NCBI GenBank assembly: GCA_003604975.1
Contig: QZIR01000009.1
Span: 1-33,756 of the forward strand
DNA length: 33,756 bases
Direction: 5' to 3'
DNA from: Desulforudis sp.
GTDB taxonomy: Bacteria; Bacillota; Desulfotomaculia; Desulfotomaculales; Desulforudaceae
In this document: piece by piece, positions 29,569 through 33,756 of the stretch
Position numbering within the stretch: the first letter of the stretch is position 1
Layout: every line of letters starts with the position of its first letter
Notes under the pieces: generated by a model
Databases searched by the model: none
Told to the model about the DNA's origin: nothing
Seen by the model: the letters and a program-made list of their open reading frames with translations, nothing else
Made by a program: the position numbers and the translations under genes

Positions 29569-30436
29569 CCATCAGTGTCCTTAGTTCGCGCTGATAGCGT
29601 GTGCGCACTTCGGGCGAGGCCTTGACCGCCTTTCGGCGTAAACGCTTTAGCTGGCTGCGCTGCTTGTCTAGTGTTTGAGTTACCGTATCCGGCCGTAACC
29701 GTTGGAGCAGAGCATTCGCGCGCTCGGTAGCCTGTTGTCCCGAAAGTGATCTGCCTTTTATCTCTCCGAACAGCAGCTGCTGGGCTTCAGGGAATTTTTT
29801 GAGCATCATTAAGGCCCGAGAATGTATCTCGTTCATCTCCAGCCGGGCACTACAAAACTCAGCCAAAAGGTCATCCGGTAGATTGAAGATGTTAAGCATT
29901 TGGCTCACTCGTGATTTGCTCATTCCCATCTTCTTGCCCAACTCATCATAGGTCATCGGCTGACCGAGCGCCTCGGCACGCTCTAAGATTGTCCGGAAGG
30001 CCATGGCCGTCTCAATGGCCGACAGATCCTCCCGTAGGATGTTCTCCAAAAGAGAGTCAATGATCACATCTTGCTCCGATAAACCCTCTGTGACAATGGC
30101 GGGAATAGTCTCCCAGTTAAGAGAAGTGATGGCTCTGAACCTTCTCTCTCCCCAGATCAGCTCATACTTGCCGTCCGGAAGCGGACGTACTCCAACCGGC
30201 TGCTTCAAGCCGCGTTCGGCAATCGATGCCGCCAATTCCATAATGGATGCTTCAGAGAAGTACTTGCGAGGCTGATCTTTCCTTGGGATTACACTAGACA
30301 GTGGGATCTCACGCAACCCCAGCTGTCTGCCAACACCCGGACGAGACAGAAAAAGCGAGACCACCCCTGCTGTCCTGCGCGGTCTCGCACTCCCTTCTCC
30401 GTGTAATTGTGTCTGGTCAGCAGATTTTTCAACCAC
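29534..30436 (-). CDS. parB: ParB-family centromere-binding partition protein
   Basis: The GTG at 30436 follows GGCGGTGAT by about 7 nt and overlaps the parA stop by 8 nt; a longer form from 30466 is possible. About 300 residues. N-terminal ParB/Srx domain with IPLSSVIPRKDQPRKYF, ASIAERGLKQPVGVRPL and the CTP-binding GERRFRA box. Then LLENILREDLSAIETAMAF and the helix-turn-helix TYDELGKKMGMSKSRVSQMLNIFNLP. A basic coiled C-terminus (LKRLRRKAVKASPEVRTRYQRELRTLMDELQQLLDAL) would dimerise. With ParA it segregates the replicon carrying this window. The parS-like palindrome at 25695 is its candidate target. Confidence 0.93.
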   Translation of the reverse strand: MVEKSADQTQLHGEGSARPRRTAGVVSLFLSRPGVGRQLGLREIPLSSVIPRKDQPRKYFSEASIMELAASIAERGLKQPVGVRPLPDGKYELIWGERRFRAITSLNWETIPAIVTEGLSEQDVIIDSLLENILREDLSAIETAMAFRTILERAEALGQPMTYDELGKKMGMSKSRVSQMLNIFNLPDDLLAEFCSARLEMNEIHSRALMMLKKFPEAQQLLFGEIKGRSLSGQQATERANALLQRLRPDTVTQTLDKQRSQLKRLRRKAVKASPEVRTRYQRELRTLMDELQQLLDALR

Positions 30437-31232
30437 GGACTTGATCACCGCCGTCCACGCCTTCAATCTCCCTGGCTAAATCCGCATAGTCGTGGCTACC
30501 GACACAGCTTCGGTCATGGTGATGGACAGGAATACCGAGCCGTGCTGCTTCGATAAGTCGGGTGTTCGTCCGGATCTCCGTATCAAACACCTGGCTTCCA
30601 AAGCGCTCGCGCATGCCATCCTTCATGGTCCGGTCCTCGTTTCGCCTCTTGTCAATCATTGTCATCAGAATGCGCCAACCGACCAGATGGGGGTTTACGC
30701 GTTCCTGAACCGTACCAATGATGTTAATAAGTTGTTCCAATCCGGATATCGCAAAGGCGGCCGGTGGTGTCGGAATAATCACATCGGTAGCCGTGGAGAG
30801 TGCATTCACCATAAGTATCCCCAGTGTGGGTGGAGTATCTATGATGATGTACTTGTACTCATGACCGGAGTTTCTGCGCACGATACCTGATAAGGCATGC
30901 TGAAGCCGCCGTTCCCGGCCTATCTCCCCGATCAATTCCGTTTCAGCGCCGGCAAGCTCGATCCCTGAGCGAACGACATCCATGTTCTCGTTAGGTCCGG
31001 TTTGGATGACATCATCAGCACGTACACGGTTCATGACCAAGTCGTATGAAGAAACACTATCGTCGGACGTATGAAACCCCAAGCCGCTTGTAAGGTTTGC
31101 CTGTGGGTCCAGATCCACGACCAAGACCCGCCGACCCAACTCTGATAACGAAGTAGCCAGGTTGATCACAGTTGTTGTCTTGCCGGTCCCGCCCTTTTGA
31201 TTTGACACTGCTATAATCCTGGTACCGATCAC
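30429..31232 (-). CDS. parA: ParA-family partition ATPase
   Basis: 267 residues from a GTG at 31232, with GGAAGGAG 10 nt upstream. IIAVSNQKGGTGKTTTVINLA is a canonical deviant Walker A with its signature Lys. VLVVDLDPQANLTSGLG and YIIIDTPPTLGILMVNAL are the A' and B motifs. The protein lacks an N-terminal DNA-binding extension, so it is of the Soj/type Ib form. The gene overlaps parB. The chromosomal soj-spo0J neighbours (gidB, rnpA and others) are absent, which fits a plasmid or integrated element rather than the origin region. Confidence 0.95.
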   Translation of the reverse strand: MIGTRIIAVSNQKGGTGKTTTVINLATSLSELGRRVLVVDLDPQANLTSGLGFHTSDDSVSSYDLVMNRVRADDVIQTGPNENMDVVRSGIELAGAETELIGEIGRERRLQHALSGIVRRNSGHEYKYIIIDTPPTLGILMVNALSTATDVIIPTPPAAFAISGLEQLINIIGTVQERVNPHLVGWRILMTMIDKRRNEDRTMKDGMRERFGSQVFDTEIRTNTRLIEAARLGIPVHHHDRSCVGSHDYADLAREIEGVDGGDQVRG

Positions 31233-31271
31233 GATGTTTACACTCCTTCCAATCTCTTTCCCCAGTCCTGC

Positions 31272-31901
31272 TTAGCGGTGGTCTCCGATAATACTCAATA
31301 CCTCGCTAGGGGTTGATGGTTTCGATGGTTTCCGTGTGATAGACTCTCCGTGCAACCGCCCGGCTTTGGGCGTCGTAGGGCTTCGTCCCTTAAGACCTTC
31401 GTCAATTAGGTAGCCACGAACCCACGTGAACCACTCACGGTAATGTGCGGACCGGCAAAGGTAACCGCCCTGCGCGTTGCGCATCCGGTACTCCGCCAGT
31501 TCTCCGCTGGCCCAGGCCCTGGCTAAGTAGAACCACCAGGGCTCATAGCGTATCGACAGTTTATCGGCGTAGCACAGACGGCTCGGTTGCCGGTCCGAGG
31601 CCCGTGCGTAATGCCGGCTGTGGTACAGGCAAAGATCCCGGTACTCCGGCCCTAGGAGCCTACCGGCAATCTGTGCACCCAGCTCGGGATGTCTTTTTCC
31701 GTCTTCGCCGTCAATGGTGGTGCAGGACCAGTAGCCCCAGTCGTGTACCACAATGCATATTACTTCCCGCCAGCTGGGCCAGCAGCCGTATAGATGCCGC
31801 CAGGCCAGCATCACCGTTACCGGGTGACAAATCACGTGGTGCACGCCGATGAGCAGGCTGAGCCGCCCAACGGGAAATACGCAGCGCATCCAGTGTGTCA
31901 T
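31272..31901 (-). CDS. HD-domain metal-dependent hydrolase-like protein
   Basis: I take the ATG at 31901 (about 209 residues); a GTG at 31961 would extend it by 20 residues, and neither has a strong site. The order of motifs is HD-like: His in GVHHVICHPVTV, VVHDWGYWSC (the HD pair), GKRHPELGAQIAGRLLG, LYHSRHYAR and ADKLS. These supply the His/Asp ligands of a divalent metal site. The C-terminal ~40 residues are Ser/Pro/Lys-rich (RKPSKPSTPSEVL). The substrate is unknown; HD proteins cleave nucleotides or cyclic nucleotides. Position just downstream of the decayed dnaC-like sequence and upstream of parA suggests it belongs to the replicon's maintenance module. Confidence 0.65.
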   Translation of the reverse strand: MTHWMRCVFPVGRLSLLIGVHHVICHPVTVMLAWRHLYGCWPSWREVICIVVHDWGYWSCTTIDGEDGKRHPELGAQIAGRLLGPEYRDLCLYHSRHYARASDRQPSRLCYADKLSIRYEPWWFYLARAWASGELAEYRMRNAQGGYLCRSAHYREWFTWVRGYLIDEGLKGRSPTTPKAGRLHGESITRKPSKPSTPSEVLSIIGDHR

Positions 31902-32125
31902 TAGTACCCGGCCCCCTGTATTTAAGTCTTCAACGGCTAACCTTAGAAGTGCGCCTTGCACCGGTAGCCTTTATCGATTCCTTTGGTCGTTCCCAGAACC
32001 CCACCAAAGCTCTTGCCAGGAATAAACCGCATCCATGGTATTCCGGAGACCGACGTCTTCTTGTCAGTGATTCTATAGTGATCGCAGCTTACGGCTCAGG
32101 AATAGACAAAGCTCTGGACTTCCCC

Positions 32126-32401
32126 TCATCCTTTTACCAGCCTGCAGACAGCACCCTTTCCCGCCGATCGTTGGGCAACACGTATGTCGACGTCTGCCAC
32201 TAATCGAACCGGGCGACACATTTCACATAGCCGCGATACCGTGCGTTCGCCTAGGTCGTCTCTCAGCTCCATAAGGGGTGTGTTGGTGGTGATCACCACC
32301 GGAAGACGGTGATTTAGTCGATAGTTGAGGATCGTATATACTTTTGCACTATCCTTCTATCGTTACAAACCGGACACTCTGCCACGAGGTACCAACTCCC
32401 C
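32126..32401 (-). pseudogene. Broken DnaC-like helicase loader
   Basis: From about 32346 down, the minus strand reads VYTILNYRLNHRLPVVITTNTPLMELRDDLGERTVSRLCEMC, then ADVDIR, ending in TGA at 32126. 'RLPVVITTN...LGERTVSRL' is the sensor-1/sensor-2 region of DnaC/DnaI-type AAA+ helicase loaders. Just upstream, in a different frame, is WYLVAECPVCNDRRIV, resembling the N-terminal Cys-pair of such loaders. The Walker A and B portion is missing, so a deletion joined both ends. The gene is dead; it shows this locus once carried its own replication loader beside parAB. Confidence 0.7.
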
Positions 32402-32429
32402 ATTTGTCATGCTCGAGGCCTCAACAATA

Positions 32430-32987
32430 TTAGACCGACACTTGCTCCCGTGCTAGACCGTCTCCCAGATCATTAACAATCAACGGAACTGATTGATTCT
32501 GTACGATTATGACTACCGAGGCGACACCCAGAATTCGTGATCGCCTCAGCCATCGTAAGGCGTCTCTAGCAGATTGAGTATCCCACCATACTCCGGGATG
32601 ATATAGAGCTATAGTGCTTCGGAAACAATCTGAACAATTTGCTGACCGCCCGGTCATTTGGTCTAGCATCTCTCCCATAGGTACATAGTCCTGTTCTCTC
32701 GATGCAAGGAAGCAGAAACCATCTCGTTCAACGATATCGAACAAAGTTACCTGTAGTACCCGAGCTATGCAACTCAACTCTCGCCTTAGCAAATCGGTCG
32801 TTGCGACTGCCGAGTCTTCTGACACGAAAACAGCCAAGCGATGAGTAAGCCGGCCAAGGGTAGTTGTCACCTTCCCGTTAAGCAGCCGTATGGTTGTGTG
32901 GGCCATCTGCAGGTGGTTAAAGTCTAAACCTCGAAATACGGTATCAAAAGAAGATGAAAGGCCGGACCGAGAACCATGCAGAACCAC
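32430..32987 (-). CDS. Hypothetical protein
   Basis: The GTG at 32987 lies 8 nt after GAGGAGG and gives about 185 residues; a GTG at 32993 is also in frame. No transmembrane segment and no family I recognise. Visible features: HTTIRLLNGKVTTTLGRLTHRLAVFVSEDSAVATTDLLRRELSCIARVLQVTLFDIVERDGFCFLAS, two CxxC-like Cys (SANCSDCFRS) and a basic patch RWLRRSRILG. The 5' end overlaps the start of the plus-strand acetyltransferase by about 12 bp, an unusual head-to-head overlap. One of the two starts may therefore be wrong, or one frame not a gene. Confidence 0.45.
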   Translation of the reverse strand: MVLHGSRSGLSSSFDTVFRGLDFNHLQMAHTTIRLLNGKVTTTLGRLTHRLAVFVSEDSAVATTDLLRRELSCIARVLQVTLFDIVERDGFCFLASREQDYVPMGEMLDQMTGRSANCSDCFRSTIALYHPGVWWDTQSARDALRWLRRSRILGVASVVIIVQNQSVPLIVNDLGDGLAREQVSV

Positions 32988-33617
32988 ATACACCGCCTCC
33001 TCAATCGAATGGGGCTATTCACGTCTCAAGACATAGCTGAGCTTTTAGTGCGTGAAGGCGACCGATATCGTACCATCTTAAGCGACGAACTGAGAAAGAC
33101 AACTCAAGTCTATGTGGAACTATCTGAACGGGGACTGAAACATATCCGGAGCACCCACGCCCTGTCACAATGCCGTCTCTATCTGGCTACGATCCATATG
33201 CTTAAGAACGGTAAACCATTGATGGTAACAATCGACATCCCCGATGAATTTCCACTACTTGGACGTCTCCACCTTACCAACTGCACGATCCAATGCTTCC
33301 TGCCCAAACACCAAGAACGCGTAGCATTCCTATTCTTCGAACTGAAGCAGGAGAAAGTCCACATTGTGGATCTTCATGTTGAACGGTTTTGCCGCCGCCA
33401 AGGAATGGGAAGCCTAATGGTCGGACTACTGGAAGACATATCTTCAGGTTTTGCGATGAAGGAGATCAGCGGATGGCTTTCATCCGTTGATTTTCACATC
33501 CGGGACATACAGATTGCCTTCTACCAATCAAACGGTTACAGCGTAAAGTGTCACGATGAACAATGTACAGAGGGATATGTCAGGAAAGACATTTCCGACC
33601 TGCTTGCACAGAGGTAG
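32976..33617 (+). CDS. GNAT-like N-acetyltransferase
   Basis: 213 residues, the only convincing plus-strand gene. The C-terminal half has the GNAT motif A: VHIVDLHVERFCRRQGMGSLMVGLLEDI, with RRQGMG as the acetyl-CoA pyrophosphate loop. The motif B region IAFYQSNGYSVKC follows. The N-terminal ~90 residues are not typical for the family and contain a helix (DIAELLVREGDRYRTILSDELRKTTQVYVELSE). No strong ribosome binding site precedes the ATG at 32976; the ATG at 33009 is an alternative. A GGGG/CCCC hairpin (about 33621-33640) follows the stop. The substrate is unknown. Opposite orientation marks the edge of the minus-strand block. Confidence 0.65.
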   Translation: MQNHIHRLLNRMGLFTSQDIAELLVREGDRYRTILSDELRKTTQVYVELSERGLKHIRSTHALSQCRLYLATIHMLKNGKPLMVTIDIPDEFPLLGRLHLTNCTIQCFLPKHQERVAFLFFELKQEKVHIVDLHVERFCRRQGMGSLMVGLLEDISSGFAMKEISGWLSSVDFHIRDIQIAFYQSNGYSVKCHDEQCTEGYVRKDISDLLAQR

Positions 33618-33756
33618 AACAGAAGGGGGCTAGTCCCCTCTGAATCCCATTAAGTCTAACTTGAGTTTGACACCAACCCCGTGAAAAACAGTGCCACAAA
33701 TGCTAGATCCCTTGATAATCCTGAACAGACCTTCGCCAAAACCAGAAAACGCGGTG
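33618..33756. other. Right-end noncoding stretch
   Basis: Apart from the short hairpin AAGGGGGCTAGTCCCCTCT just after the acetyltransferase stop, which lacks a T-run, I see no gene or signal in the last 139 bp. Confidence 0.5.

Noticed and set aside
31895-32203. Plus-strand open frame over the dnaC-like relic
   Set aside because: The opposite strand carries recognisable DnaC motifs, while the plus frame has no recognisable motif and no ribosome binding site.
32126-32346. Relic considered as IS21 IstB rather than DnaC
   Set aside because: The sequence has the TTN...LGERTVSRL and D-x-R pattern of DnaC/DnaI loaders, not the DRLLH..SYR ending of IstB.
33618-33645. Hairpin after the acetyltransferase as an intrinsic terminator
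   Set aside because: The stem is only about 4-6 bp and no T-run follows in the plus direction.

Overview
The window is about 34 kb of roughly 50% G+C DNA, almost all of it coding on the minus strand. Strong AGGAGG-type ribosome binding sites, frequent GTG and TTG starts, lipoprotein and Sec signals with no outer-membrane secretin, and stalk-type 'copper amine oxidase N-terminal' repeats all point to a Gram-positive of the class Clostridia, most likely the Desulfotomaculum/Pelotomaculum (Peptococcaceae) group. This assignment rests on style and gene content, not on a marker gene.

Layout, given left to right although transcription runs right to left. (1) 1-3600 holds secreted repeat proteins: the start of a protein with near-identical 41-residue repeats, a truncated paralogue, a decayed glycosyltransferase fragment, and an intact 734-residue exported protein. 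(2) 3723-13450 is Tad (tight adherence) module A: lipoprotein, two TadE/F-like pseudopilins, two small pilins, TadC, TadB, TadA, a CpaB-like SAF protein, a prepilin peptidase, two CpaE/TadZ-like ATPases and a second SAF protein. (3) 13477-18404 is Tad module B: a membrane protein, a third small pilin-like protein, a second TadC, TadB and TadA, and two TadE-like proteins. The window thus encodes two inner-membrane Tad motors but only one prepilin peptidase. (4) 18471-22780 encodes a large exported protein and two near-identical stalk-domain proteins. (5) 20977-26320 interleaves four toxin-antitoxin modules (HicA-like, PIN with Xre-ImmA, HEPN/MNT, MazF) with relics of a duplicated locus. (6) 26556-33617 carries a diguanylate cyclase fused to a degenerate ParA-like domain, then parB and parA, an HD-domain protein, a broken DnaC-like helicase loader, a hypothetical protein and, on the plus strand, a GNAT-like acetyltransferase.

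How the parts may fit: the TadA ATPases and TadB/TadC platforms would assemble Flp-type pili from the small pilins after cleavage by the single peptidase. CpaE-like proteins would position the machines, and the exported proteins at both ends are candidate pilus-associated or surface factors. Own-promoter TA modules, parAB, a parS-like palindrome and a wrecked helicase loader suggest a plasmid, or a plasmid-derived or integrated element. The most unusual points are (a) the GGDEF-ParA-like fusion overlapping parB, (b) tandem copies of a stalk-protein locus in which the upstream TA module has been exchanged and gene ends survive as short relics, and (c) the double Tad apparatus with a shifted pilin glutamate.
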